A stretch of DNA of 64,000 bases from contig SVPW01000008.1 in the NCBI GenBank assembly GCA_015065645.1, positions 1 through 64,000 on the forward strand, read 5' to 3'. The notes under the pieces were generated by a model that ran no database searches, had not been told where the DNA came from, and saw only the letters and a program-made list of their open reading frames with translations. Shown in pieces: positions 1 through 9,744 of this stretch; the first letter of the stretch is position 1; every line of letters begins with the position of its first letter. This DNA is from Oscillospiraceae bacterium. Lineage in GTDB: Bacteria > Bacillota > Clostridia > Oscillospirales > Acutalibacteraceae. Made by a program: the position numbers and the translations under genes.

Positions 1-191
1 TGACCCATTTTTTGATTTGTGATATAATAAAAAATAAAGTGGGGTGGACTCTGAACTTCATTGGCGTGTAGACAGAGTTCTTTATGTAGCAACTACATAA
101 AGGGGTACCCCTTTAACTTTACGAGAAAGGCAAGACTATACCCTCCTTTTATACTCTTGCATTATAATTATAAGGATTCCTATACCGTTTG

Positions 192-230
192 TCCCCATAC
201 TAAAAGTATGGGAAAGGGTGTTTTTTTCAA
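192..230 (+). terminator. Hairpin (CCCATAC-taaaa-GTATGGG) followed by a T-run, upstream of the LuxR-type gene
   Basis: cccatactaaaagtatggg then aaagggtgttttttt. Confidence 0.4.
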
Positions 231-294
231 AAAAATATAGGATTTTTAAGGTTAGACCGTACTTTTCCAAAAAACGGTCAAAGGGAGAGAAAAA

Positions 295-1416
295 ATGAAA
301 AAACTTTTTGCAAGTATGCCTATCTTGCTATTTTTAATACTCAGTTTATCGGGGTGTAATACTGTAGGAGAAAAAAACGCAAGCCTTACAATCATTTACT
401 CCGCCGTCGCCATGCTTTCTTTACTGCTACTGATTGGTTGCCTTTTATTGGTGCGTAAAAATAAGGTATGGTTTGTTTTGTTGTTTTCATCGGTGCTGGT
501 AGTAAATATCGGATACACCTTCTTAGCTATGTCAAGCTGTCTTGAAATGGCTTTATGGGCAAACCGTATAGCATATCTCGGCTCGGTATTTCTTCCGCTT
601 GCGATGTTAATGATAATTTTAAATGTTTGCGGCACAAAGCATCCAAAATGGCTACATGGTGCTTTAGGAATATTATCAATCACTATATTTTTAATTGCCG
701 CAAGTCCGGGAATACTGCCAATCTACTATAAAGAGGTTTCCTTTGCTGTGGTTGACGGTGTATCTACACTCATAAAAGCATACGGACCATTGCATCCGTT
801 ATATCTTATTTATCTGCTCGGCTACTTTATAGCTATGGTTACGGTAATAATCCGTGCAAAAATCAAGAAAACCCTTGATTCCACAGCCCATGCCGTTATA
901 CTTTTGATTGCGGTATTCGTAAATATTGGAGTTTGGTTAATCGAACAGATGACTTCCATTGATTTTGAGTTTCTTTCTGTTTCATATATTATCAGTGAAT
1001 TGTTTTTGCTGGGTATTCACCTTGTAATGAATGAATACCAACGGATGAAAACAATCGTAAAACAGGTTGAAGCGGTGCATAATTATTCCGATTCAAAAAC
1101 CGCTTCATCCGATAAGATGCTTGAAAAGCCCATTGAGGACGATGCCGTTTCTCCCGAACGCATTGAAATCTTTATAATGGGACTTAAAACGCTTACACCA
1201 ACAGAAAAAGAAATCTACGATGCATACATTGCCAGAGTTACCACCAAGGAAATTATGGCGAATATGAATATCAAGGAAACCACCTTAAAATACCACAACA
1301 GAAACCTTTACGGAAAGCTTGGCGTATCAACCCGTAAGGAGCTTTTGGAAATACACAAACATATTAAATCTGTAAAAGCAGCACTTGAGGGAACAAACAA
1401 TCCCGCTGACAAATAG
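295..1416 (+). CDS. Multi-TM (7TM-type sensor) protein with C-terminal LuxR-type HTH
   Basis: ORF; multiple TM helices; C-terminus LTPTEKEIYDAYIARVTTKEIMANMNIKETTLKYHNRNLYGKLGVSTRKEL resembles LuxR/GerE HTH. Confidence 0.75.
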   Translation: MKKLFASMPILLFLILSLSGCNTVGEKNASLTIIYSAVAMLSLLLLIGCLLLVRKNKVWFVLLFSSVLVVNIGYTFLAMSSCLEMALWANRIAYLGSVFLPLAMLMIILNVCGTKHPKWLHGALGILSITIFLIAASPGILPIYYKEVSFAVVDGVSTLIKAYGPLHPLYLIYLLGYFIAMVTVIIRAKIKKTLDSTAHAVILLIAVFVNIGVWLIEQMTSIDFEFLSVSYIISELFLLGIHLVMNEYQRMKTIVKQVEAVHNYSDSKTASSDKMLEKPIEDDAVSPERIEIFIMGLKTLTPTEKEIYDAYIARVTTKEIMANMNIKETTLKYHNRNLYGKLGVSTRKELLEIHKHIKSVKAALEGTNNPADK

Positions 1417-1474
1417 ATTTAATAAAATTATTGACTAAAATATATAAAAACCGCTTTGTGTACCACAAATCAAT

Positions 1475-1513
1475 TAAGCCCAAATTGTCTTTACGGCAAT
1501 TTGGGCTTAATTC
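1475..1513. terminator. Bidirectional terminator between convergent genes
   Basis: TAAGCCCAAATTG-tctttacgg-CAATTTGGGCTTA. Confidence 0.7.
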
Positions 1514-1522
1514 TTTTATATT

Positions 1523-3049
1523 CTATTCTCCCCAATACTTTCTATCAAGACTGCGGAAGCGAATGGCGGAAAAAATTTGCGGTTTACCTATTTTTTCTTC
1601 ACCCGCAAGGTCGGCAATAGTTCTTGCAACCTTTAAAATACGGTCATAAGCACGGGCGGAAAGACCTAATTTATCAAAGCTTTCACTTAAATACCGTGAA
1701 GCTTCATCGGTCATAACACAGTATTCCCTGAGCATTGAAGGGGTTAATCGTGCATTGCAGGTAATGCCGCTTCCCTTATAACGCTCTATTTGTAATTTTC
1801 TTGCTCTGTTTACCCTTTCCCTTATTTCAGCAGAGGATTCTGAAGGCTTTGCATCACTTAAAGCATTATAATCAACGGGAGGCACCTCCACATGAAGGTC
1901 AAGACGGTCAAGAAGAGGGCCCGATATACGGTTCAAATAACGGGATACAGCATTTGATGAACAACTGCACGAGCGTGTTGGATGACCAAAAAATCCGCAA
2001 GGACAGGGATTCATTGCCGCAACCAACATAAAATCACTTGGATAAGTGACCGAGCCTGCCGCACGGGAAACAGTTACACTTCCGCTTTCAAGCGGTTGAC
2101 GCATAGCTTCCATTGTGCTGCGGTTAAATTCAGGTAACTCATCCAAAAACAAAACACCGTTATGGGATAGTGAGATTTCCCCCGGTCTTGGTACTGTACC
2201 ACCACCCGAAAGACCTGCAGTTGTAATGGTATGATGTGGTGAACGGAAGGGTCTTTCTGTTATAAGAGGATGATTGCGGTCAAGCATTCCCGCTATTGAA
2301 TGTACCTTTGTGGTTTCAATAGATTCCTCAAAGGTCATTTCGGGAAGTATTGTGGGAAGGCGTGTTGCAAGCATACTTTTACCCGAACCCGGTGGGCCTA
2401 TAAGCAAAACATTATGTCCTCCGGCGGCAGCCACCTCTAAAGCCTTTTTAGCGGTCACCTGACCCCTAACATCACTAAAATCCACCTTTTTTATTACGCT
2501 TTTATTGAGAGTTTGGGAGCGAACGGCAGGTTTAAGTAGCACTTCACCCTGCAAATGGCTTATAAGCGACCTCACATCTTCAACACCGTAAACATTAATA
2601 CCATCTACCACAGCACCCTCTAAAGCATTATCCTGCGGCACGAAGATATTTTTTACATTATTCTGCCTTGCGGTTATTGCCATAGCCAAAACTCCGCCCA
2701 CCGAACGGATTTTTCCATCAAGCGATACTTCTCCTATAAATATACTTTCAGAGGTATCCGCCTTTAGTTGCTCAGAAGCCATAAGTATGGCAATGAGTAT
2801 GGGAAGGTCATAAAGAGAGCCCTCCTTTTTCTTATCCGCAGGAGCAAGATTTATGGTTATACGCCCGGTGGGGAACTTAAAGCCGCTATTCTTTATTGCG
2901 GCACGCACCCTATCCCTTGATTCCTTAACTGCGGTATCGGGAAGTCCCACAACATCAAATGCAGGAAGACCCGAGGAAACATCCGCTTCTACCTTTATCA
3001 TATATGAATCTATTCCGAAAAGCCCAACACTTTGAAGACACGCAAACAT
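1523..3049 (-). CDS. yifB: YifB/ComM family Mg-chelatase-like AAA+ ATPase
   Basis: GPPGSGKSMLATRLPTILPEM Walker A; SPHHTITTAGLSGGG; CPCGFFGHPTRSCSCS motif typical of YifB. Confidence 0.93.
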   Translation of the reverse strand: MFACLQSVGLFGIDSYMIKVEADVSSGLPAFDVVGLPDTAVKESRDRVRAAIKNSGFKFPTGRITINLAPADKKKEGSLYDLPILIAILMASEQLKADTSESIFIGEVSLDGKIRSVGGVLAMAITARQNNVKNIFVPQDNALEGAVVDGINVYGVEDVRSLISHLQGEVLLKPAVRSQTLNKSVIKKVDFSDVRGQVTAKKALEVAAAGGHNVLLIGPPGSGKSMLATRLPTILPEMTFEESIETTKVHSIAGMLDRNHPLITERPFRSPHHTITTAGLSGGGTVPRPGEISLSHNGVLFLDELPEFNRSTMEAMRQPLESGSVTVSRAAGSVTYPSDFMLVAAMNPCPCGFFGHPTRSCSCSSNAVSRYLNRISGPLLDRLDLHVEVPPVDYNALSDAKPSESSAEIRERVNRARKLQIERYKGSGITCNARLTPSMLREYCVMTDEASRYLSESFDKLGLSARAYDRILKVARTIADLAGEEKIGKPQIFSAIRFRSLDRKYWGE

Positions 3050-3214
3050 AAACTTCCCCCTTGAAATAAATCACATAAAAATTATACATTATATCCTTAA
3101 ATATTACAATCAAAAAAAATATTAAAAAACTACTTCTATTTTAGACTAAAGTTTGGTATAATAAAGGATAATGGAAAATTATGCTTTGTTTTATTTTTTG
3201 ACAGGAGAGGTTTT

Positions 3215-3973
3215 ATGGAGGTCATAATTGACGGACTAAAAATCGAATACACCGAACAGGGCAGTGGAACACCGGTTTTGTTGTTGCATGGTTGGGGCTC
3301 CTCCTTTGATGTATATAAAGGTATTATGGCATCGCTTAGTGAGCGTTGCCGTTTGGTTGCGCTCAACTTCCCCGGTTGCGGTAATTCCGATACTATGCAT
3401 AAGCCTTGGAATATTGATGATTACTGCTCACTTGTGCTTAAATTCATTGAAGCTGTGGGACTTGAAAACCCTATACTTATCGGTCATTCACACGGTGGCA
3501 GGGTTATAATGAAGCTTGCAGGAAGCGGTCAGCTCAATCCACCAAAAATTGTTTTTCTTGATGCCGCAGGGCTTATTCCCAAAAAGAGCTTTAAGCAAAA
3601 AATGCGTGCAAGGTCATTTAAAATAATAAAAGGTACGCTTTCACTGCCCGTAATTCGCAATTTTTCAAGCGGACTTTTAGATAAAGCACGCCGTCATTAC
3701 GGTTCTGCCGATTACAATGCCGCACCCGAAGTTTTGCGTAAAACATTAGTTTCCTTAGTTAATACCGATTTGCGTGAGCTTTTACCCAATATTTCCTGCC
3801 CCACCTTGCTTATTTGGGGAGAAAACGATACCGCAACACCGCTTAGTGATGCAAAAATCATTGAATCACTCGTTGGCGATGCGGGACTTTGCGTTATAAA
3901 GGGCACCGGGCACTACTCTTTCTGTGAACGCCCTTATGAGGCCCATGCAATACTTCGCAGTTTTATTAAATAA
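3215..3973 (+). CDS. Alpha/beta hydrolase
   Basis: LLHGWGSSF oxyanion region, GHSHGGRV nucleophile elbow, C-terminal GTGHYSFCERP. Confidence 0.88.
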   Translation: MEVIIDGLKIEYTEQGSGTPVLLLHGWGSSFDVYKGIMASLSERCRLVALNFPGCGNSDTMHKPWNIDDYCSLVLKFIEAVGLENPILIGHSHGGRVIMKLAGSGQLNPPKIVFLDAAGLIPKKSFKQKMRARSFKIIKGTLSLPVIRNFSSGLLDKARRHYGSADYNAAPEVLRKTLVSLVNTDLRELLPNISCPTLLIWGENDTATPLSDAKIIESLVGDAGLCVIKGTGHYSFCERPYEAHAILRSFIK

Positions 3974-3985
3974 GGAGGGAATTTT

Positions 3986-5569
3986 TTGAACATTTTATTT
4001 TTAATAGCAATAATTTTGCTTGGTGTTTCCGCAGTATTTTCACTCCACCGTCAATTACAGATGTTACAGCAAAATTCATATTTCCCCTCCCGTTATTACG
4101 GCTGGATAAAAAATAATTATTCTGTTTTAACAGCACTTTCGGCTATTCTTTTTTGCGCCGTTTCTCTGCTTTATACCAAAGGCTTTTATCTCACTTTTTT
4201 AATAATTTCCGCAGTCTTACTTATCATAAGATTTTTCACAGCCATAAAGCTTCATAAAAAATCCATTAAAAAGTTAGTTGTTACTGCCCGTGTAAAAAGG
4301 CTTTTTGCAGCGGCTATAATACCGCTTGCGGCTCTTATTACCATAAGTGCGGTTTTTTATGATACATTGGCATCTGCAATTTGTATAATGATTGCCGTTA
4401 TGCTTTCCTGTATAACCCCATTACTTACCATTTTTAGTTGGATTATCACCTTTCCTTGCGAAAAGGCTGTTACACGCTGGTATATAAATGATGCCAAGAA
4501 AATTTTGCGTTCATACCGCAATCTCACCGTTATAGGCGTTACGGGAAGCTACGGAAAAACCACAACAAAATTCATTTTACAGCGTATTTTAAGCGAAAAG
4601 TTTAATGTTGTTGCCACACCGCAAAGCTTTAATACTCCGCTTGGCGTTGTAAGAACGGTGCGTGGTGAGCTAAAACCGCAAACGCAGGTTTTTATATGCG
4701 AAATGGGTGCTAAAAATATTGGTGATATCAAGGAAATTTGTGATATTGCAAATCCTCAATACGGCATAATCACCTCTGTTGGGGCACAGCATCTTGATAC
4801 CTTCCGTTCGGTGGATAACGTTTATAAAACCAAGTTTGAATTGGCCCATGCCGTTATTAAAAACGGCGGTGAAGCCTTTATAAACGGTTCAAGTGCAGAA
4901 ATTGCAGCAAGAACAGATAAAAACGCAAAAGGTTTCCGCATTTACGGAATGGATAATAGCCACGAATTTTTTGCGGAAAATATTTCCTATAGCCGTAACG
5001 GCTCAACCTTTGATTTGGTTCTTTCGGGAGAGCGTATTTCGGTTACAACACGGCTTTTGGGACTTCATTCTGTTAATGATATTGTTGCGGCGGCGGCTCT
5101 TGCTTACCAACTCGGCGTAACACCCGCACAAATCCGCTTTGCTGTATCTCAACTAAAGCCTACCGAGCATCGTTTAGAGCTTAAAAGCTTTAGAAACGGC
5201 TCACTCCTTATAGATGATGCATACAATTCCAACCCCGAAGGTTGCCTTGAAGCGGTAAGGGTATTGGGAAGCTTTGAGGGAATGAGAAAGGTTATAATAA
5301 CACCGGGACTTATTGAGCTTGGTGAAAAGGAATATGAATGTAATTATAACTTAGGGCTTACAGCGGCTCAATATTGTGATGATATTATTCTTGTGGGCAA
5401 AAACCGTTCAAAGCCTATGCATGACGCCGTTTTAACCACTGATTTTGATACAACCCACCTTTATATTGTTTCAAGCTTTGCAGAGGCTATGGAAATATAT
5501 GCCCCCACCGCCAATAACCAAAGTGTTGTTTTGCTTGAAAACGATTTACCCGATAACTACCTTAATTAG
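3986..5569 (+). CDS. murF: MurF-like Mur ligase (UDP-MurNAc-tripeptide--D-Ala-D-Ala ligase family), N-terminal TM segments; TTG start
   Basis: GVTGSYGKTTTKFIL ATP-binding; EMGAKNIGDI; DDAYNSNPEG motif. Confidence 0.85.
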   Translation: MNILFLIAIILLGVSAVFSLHRQLQMLQQNSYFPSRYYGWIKNNYSVLTALSAILFCAVSLLYTKGFYLTFLIISAVLLIIRFFTAIKLHKKSIKKLVVTARVKRLFAAAIIPLAALITISAVFYDTLASAICIMIAVMLSCITPLLTIFSWIITFPCEKAVTRWYINDAKKILRSYRNLTVIGVTGSYGKTTTKFILQRILSEKFNVVATPQSFNTPLGVVRTVRGELKPQTQVFICEMGAKNIGDIKEICDIANPQYGIITSVGAQHLDTFRSVDNVYKTKFELAHAVIKNGGEAFINGSSAEIAARTDKNAKGFRIYGMDNSHEFFAENISYSRNGSTFDLVLSGERISVTTRLLGLHSVNDIVAAAALAYQLGVTPAQIRFAVSQLKPTEHRLELKSFRNGSLLIDDAYNSNPEGCLEAVRVLGSFEGMRKVIITPGLIELGEKEYECNYNLGLTAAQYCDDIILVGKNRSKPMHDAVLTTDFDTTHLYIVSSFAEAMEIYAPTANNQSVVLLENDLPDNYLN

Positions 5570-5580
5570 GAGGATTTTAT

Positions 5581-6783
5581 ATGAAAGTAAATATTGCCGT
5601 TTTTTATGGTTGCCGTTCTGTTGAGCATGAGGTTTCAATAATTTCTGCCGTTCAGGCAATGCGTTCAATAAACCGTGAAAAATATGATGTTACCCCCGTT
5701 TATGTTACCAAAGATGGTGAAATGTATACAGGTGCATCCCTTTTTGATATAGATAATTATTCCAATTTAAAGAAACTGCTTAGCGAAAGTCAGCGTGTAT
5801 GCTTTTTGCGTGATAACGGAAAGGTAATTATGCGTTACTTAGACCAAGGCTTTATGCGCAAAAAGGCAGATGTTGCCATTGACTTGGCATTTCCCGTTGT
5901 TCACGGAACAAACTGTGAGGACGGCACCATTGCGGGATTTTTTGAATTTTTAAACTTACCGTATATAAGCTGTGATATACTTTCAGCAGCGGTTGGAATG
6001 GATAAATATGTTTTCAAAAATGTGCTTAAAAGTGCAGGGCTTCCGGTGCTTGATTGCGTTTGCTTCAGAGCCCGTGAATACACCGAAAACCAAGAACAAA
6101 TAACTGCTGAAATTACTGAAAAAATCGGTTTTCCGCTTATTATAAAGCCTGTAAATTTGGGTTCAAGCGTTGGTATTACCAAGGTTAAAACTCCGGAAGA
6201 GCTTGATGATGCTATTCGTTTGGCGCTTTCCTTTGCTGACCGCATACTTGCTGAGCGTGCAATTACATCACTAAGAGAAATAAACTGCTCAGTTCTTGGC
6301 GATGCAGATGATTGCAAAGCCAGCGTTTGCGAAGAACCGTTTATGCATGATGATATTCTTTCTTACGAAGATAAATACAAAGGCGGTTCAAAGAAAACAA
6401 ATGGCGCAAGTAAAGGAATGGCATCACTCAGCCGCAAGATTCCTGCCGATATAAGCGAAGAAAAATCCCAAGAAATAAGAGAGCTTGCCTGCAAAGTATT
6501 TAAGGCAACCGGTTCATCGGGAGTTGTTCGTATTGACTTTATGATAGATACCGAAACCGATACCGTTTACGCCAACGAAATAAACACTATTCCCGGTTCA
6601 CTTGCATTTTATCTTTGGGAGGCAACAGGTCTTTCTTATACAGATATGATTGACTGTCTTGTTGATGTGGCATTCCGCCGTGCACGCAACCGTGAGCAGC
6701 TTACATTCTCCATTGATACCAATATTCTTGATGGTGTATCATTTGGAACGAAAGGGGCTAAAGGCTCTTGTGCGAAATATTAA
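5581..6783 (+). CDS. ddl: D-alanine--D-alanine ligase
   Basis: GCRSVEHEVSIISA, PVNLGSSVGITKV, EINTIPGSLAFYLWEATGLSY. Confidence 0.93.
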   Translation: MKVNIAVFYGCRSVEHEVSIISAVQAMRSINREKYDVTPVYVTKDGEMYTGASLFDIDNYSNLKKLLSESQRVCFLRDNGKVIMRYLDQGFMRKKADVAIDLAFPVVHGTNCEDGTIAGFFEFLNLPYISCDILSAAVGMDKYVFKNVLKSAGLPVLDCVCFRAREYTENQEQITAEITEKIGFPLIIKPVNLGSSVGITKVKTPEELDDAIRLALSFADRILAERAITSLREINCSVLGDADDCKASVCEEPFMHDDILSYEDKYKGGSKKTNGASKGMASLSRKIPADISEEKSQEIRELACKVFKATGSSGVVRIDFMIDTETDTVYANEINTIPGSLAFYLWEATGLSYTDMIDCLVDVAFRRARNREQLTFSIDTNILDGVSFGTKGAKGSCAKY

Positions 6784-7952
6784 TACGCCTTTTTGTCGGG
6801 AATAACACCAATTATAAGGATACTGCCACAAGAAAAAAATTCGGTAATTTAAGCGGATGTGTGGGCATTATAATGAATGCGCTTCTGTGCTTTATTAAAA
6901 TAGCCGCAGGGATTATTTCGGGCGGAATTTCACTTATTGCGGACGGCCTTAATAACCTTTCGGATATGGGCTCATCATTAGTCACTATTATCGGATTTAA
7001 AATGGCGGCAAAGCCTGCCGACCGTGACCACCCTTATGGCCACGGAAGAATTGAATATATGTCGGCGCTTATAGTTACGGTATTTATCTTTGCGGTAGGA
7101 ATTGAAATGCTAAAAGCCTCAATACAAGAGCTGATTTGGGGCAAAAATGCAGCAGAATATTCTATTTTTTCAATTATCGTTTTGGTTTTTTCAATACTTA
7201 TAAAGCTTTGGCTTTATCTTTTTAACCGCAAGCTTTCAAAACGCATAAATTCTGAAGTTTTATATGCCACCGCTAAAGACAGCCTTAACGACTGTGTTGC
7301 ATCAAGCGCAATCCTAATTTCCTTTATTATTGCAAGATTTATACAGCTTCCATTTAATATAGATGCCGTTATGGCATTGCTCGTTTCACTGTTTATAATT
7401 TGGTCGGGTATAGGTTCTGCAAAGGAAACCATAAACGATATTTTAGGCAGACCTCCCGAAAAAGAAACCGTTAAAGAAATATGTGATATTATCCTTTCCT
7501 TTGAAGGATTTTTAGGTATACATGACCTTATTGTTCACAGCTATGGTCCCGGCAGGCATTTTGCCTCTGTTCATGTGGAGGTGCCGATAAATTCTGATAT
7601 TGCCGCTTGCCACGAGCAAATTGATATTTGTGAAAAGTTAGTTTGTGAAAGAACCGGTGTAGAACTTGTTATTCACATGGACCCCATTGACTGCGATAAT
7701 AAGGTAGTAAACGAAACCAAGCTTAAAATTGCAGAGAAAATCAAATCCATTGATAAGCGTATCACCCTGCACGATTTTCGTATGACCCCTGCAGGAAAAC
7801 TGCGTACCAATCTTATCTTTGATATTGTTCTTCCTGCAGACATAATTTCAAATTCGGATGAAATAATAAAACAGACCTCTTTTCTTGCAAAAGAAATCAA
7901 TCCAACCTACTGTTGCGTAATCACGGTGGATAATGATTACGGTGAAAATTGA
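6768..7952 (+). CDS. Cation diffusion facilitator family transporter
   Basis: ISLIADGLNNLSDMGSS and HPYGHGRIEYMSALIV; GTG start overlapping ddl. Confidence 0.92.
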   Translation: MCEILIRLFVGNNTNYKDTATRKKFGNLSGCVGIIMNALLCFIKIAAGIISGGISLIADGLNNLSDMGSSLVTIIGFKMAAKPADRDHPYGHGRIEYMSALIVTVFIFAVGIEMLKASIQELIWGKNAAEYSIFSIIVLVFSILIKLWLYLFNRKLSKRINSEVLYATAKDSLNDCVASSAILISFIIARFIQLPFNIDAVMALLVSLFIIWSGIGSAKETINDILGRPPEKETVKEICDIILSFEGFLGIHDLIVHSYGPGRHFASVHVEVPINSDIAACHEQIDICEKLVCERTGVELVIHMDPIDCDNKVVNETKLKIAEKIKSIDKRITLHDFRMTPAGKLRTNLIFDIVLPADIISNSDEIIKQTSFLAKEINPTYCCVITVDNDYGEN

Positions 7953-8070
7953 ACAATCCGTAAATTCACTTTATATAGACGCTATGTTTTCTTGACTTTA
8001 TATTTAAAATGTGGTATCGTTATATATATTATGCACATAATTTGCAATCTTTTTTAGGAGTCATAAAATA

Positions 8071-8817
8071 ATGGATGAAAACAGGGTAACTCATAGCGAA
8101 CAGCATACTATCCAACCGTATGACTTGTTGGAACAATTTATTCGCCGTTGGTATATTTCGGTTATTATTTTGGTCGCTTTTTTATTGGGTTCTATATTTT
8201 ACACAAAAGTTATTTGCACACCTTTATACAGCTCAACAGCAAAGATTTATGTTGCAAAGCGTCTTGATGAGCAAATAACAACCAGCGATCTTTCGGTTTC
8301 AACCTATCTTACCAGAGATTATGCTGAGCTTATTTCTGACAGAACCGTTTTAAACGCGGTTATTGACCGTTTGGATCTTGATTATTCATACGGTGGTTTG
8401 CGTGGTTGTGTTTCTATAAACAACCCCGAAAGCACCCGTATCCTTACGGTTAAGGTTTCCACACCCGATCCTAAACTTTCAAAGGATATAGCACAAACAA
8501 TATGTGAGGTATCGCGTGAAAAAATCGTGGATCTGCTTAATGCTGATTATGTAAATATTATAAGTGACGCCTATATGCCATCAGCACCATCCTCACCAAA
8601 TCTCAGGGAAAATATCTGGTATTCTTTTCTTGCAGGATTTATAGTTTTGCTTATCACCATGATTATTATCACATTCTTTGATGATAAAATAAACGGTATT
8701 TCGGATGTTGAAAAGCACCTTGGTATAAGTGTTTTAGGCTCTATTCCGTATGCTAAAGGTCGAAACGGCAGTGTTTACGGCAGTCGCAAGCGCAAACCGT
8801 ATACCGCAAAAAAATAG
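8071..8817 (+). CDS. Wzz/YveK-type polysaccharide chain-length/BY-kinase activator
   Basis: Two TM segments flanking an extracellular domain; PSAPSSPNLRENI proline-rich motif; DDKINGISDVEKHLGISVLGSIP. Confidence 0.88.
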   Translation: MDENRVTHSEQHTIQPYDLLEQFIRRWYISVIILVAFLLGSIFYTKVICTPLYSSTAKIYVAKRLDEQITTSDLSVSTYLTRDYAELISDRTVLNAVIDRLDLDYSYGGLRGCVSINNPESTRILTVKVSTPDPKLSKDIAQTICEVSREKIVDLLNADYVNIISDAYMPSAPSSPNLRENIWYSFLAGFIVLLITMIIITFFDDKINGISDVEKHLGISVLGSIPYAKGRNGSVYGSRKRKPYTAKK

Positions 8818-8842
8818 TTATACTGCAAAGGAGTAACCGCTA

Positions 8843-9604
8843 ATGACAAATGATACAAACGATTTTAACGGTATTGATATAAGCTCCGGCAGAATAGATC
8901 CTGAGCTTGATAGCGCTAACAGCCGTATAAAACGAGTTAATTTTAACACATTTTCCTCTTCTGACTATGCCACAAATGAGGCTTATAAAAGCCTGCGTAC
9001 AAATATTTTTTTCTGCGGCACAGACATTAAAACAATCTTGCTTACAAGCTGTGATGAAAACGAAGGTAAAAGCACCATTGCAACTGAGCTTACAAAAAGC
9101 CTTGCAGAATACGGTAAACGCACCCTGCTTATAGATGCCGATATGCGTAAATCCGTAATGCTCAAAAAGGGTGCCAAGGGTCGTGACATCATCGGTCTTT
9201 CCGAAGTGTTGTCAGGTCTTGCCACAGCAGAGGATGCAATTTATCACACACAGGACGCAAATTTTGATGTTATCTTTTCGGGTCATTTTCCACCAAATCC
9301 TGTTGAGCTTATCGGTAATGGAAACTTCAACCTGCTTTTGGATGAACTCAAAAAAATATATGATTATATTATAATTGACTCTCCTCCTTTGGGACTTGTT
9401 ATTGATGCGGCAGAAATTGCAGCTTTTTGTGACGGTGCAATTATGATTATCAGTAACGGTAAGATAAGCCGCAACAACGCAAAGCAGGTTAAGGCTCAGA
9501 TTGAAAAAAGCGGATGCCGTCTTTTGGGAGCAGTTCTTAACGAAACCGATAAAGACCGCCGCCTTTACAAAAAATATTATTACGGCAAAAACGAATATCG
9601 TTAA
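8843..9604 (+). CDS. CpsD/CapB family tyrosine-protein kinase (BY-kinase)
   Basis: SCDENEGKSTIATELTKSLA Walker A, LLIDADMRKS Walker A', IIDSPPLG; C-terminal Tyr cluster YKKYYYGKNEYR. Confidence 0.92.
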   Translation: MTNDTNDFNGIDISSGRIDPELDSANSRIKRVNFNTFSSSDYATNEAYKSLRTNIFFCGTDIKTILLTSCDENEGKSTIATELTKSLAEYGKRTLLIDADMRKSVMLKKGAKGRDIIGLSEVLSGLATAEDAIYHTQDANFDVIFSGHFPPNPVELIGNGNFNLLLDELKKIYDYIIIDSPPLGLVIDAAEIAAFCDGAIMIISNGKISRNNAKQVKAQIEKSGCRLLGAVLNETDKDRRLYKKYYYGKNEYR

Positions 9605-9616
9605 ATTAAAGCAAAC

Positions 9617-9652
9617 AGCCTCAAACGGAAATTCCGTTTGAGGCTTTCATTT
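9617..9652 (+). terminator. Rho-independent terminator after cpsD-like gene (twin copy 1)
   Basis: AGCCTCAAACGGAAATTCCGTTTGAGGCT then tcatttttt. Confidence 0.85.
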
Positions 9653-9744
9653 TTTACACTTTCAGCTTAACATTTTTAATTGATTTATCATATTCCTTAT
9701 GATATACTAAAACAAAGGCTTATCGCACAAAGGGGGATTTGGCT

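Noticed and set aside
1523-3049. YifB as part of a MoxR/defence-type ATPase system
   Set aside because: Motifs clearly place it in the widespread YifB/ComM family; no associated accessory genes
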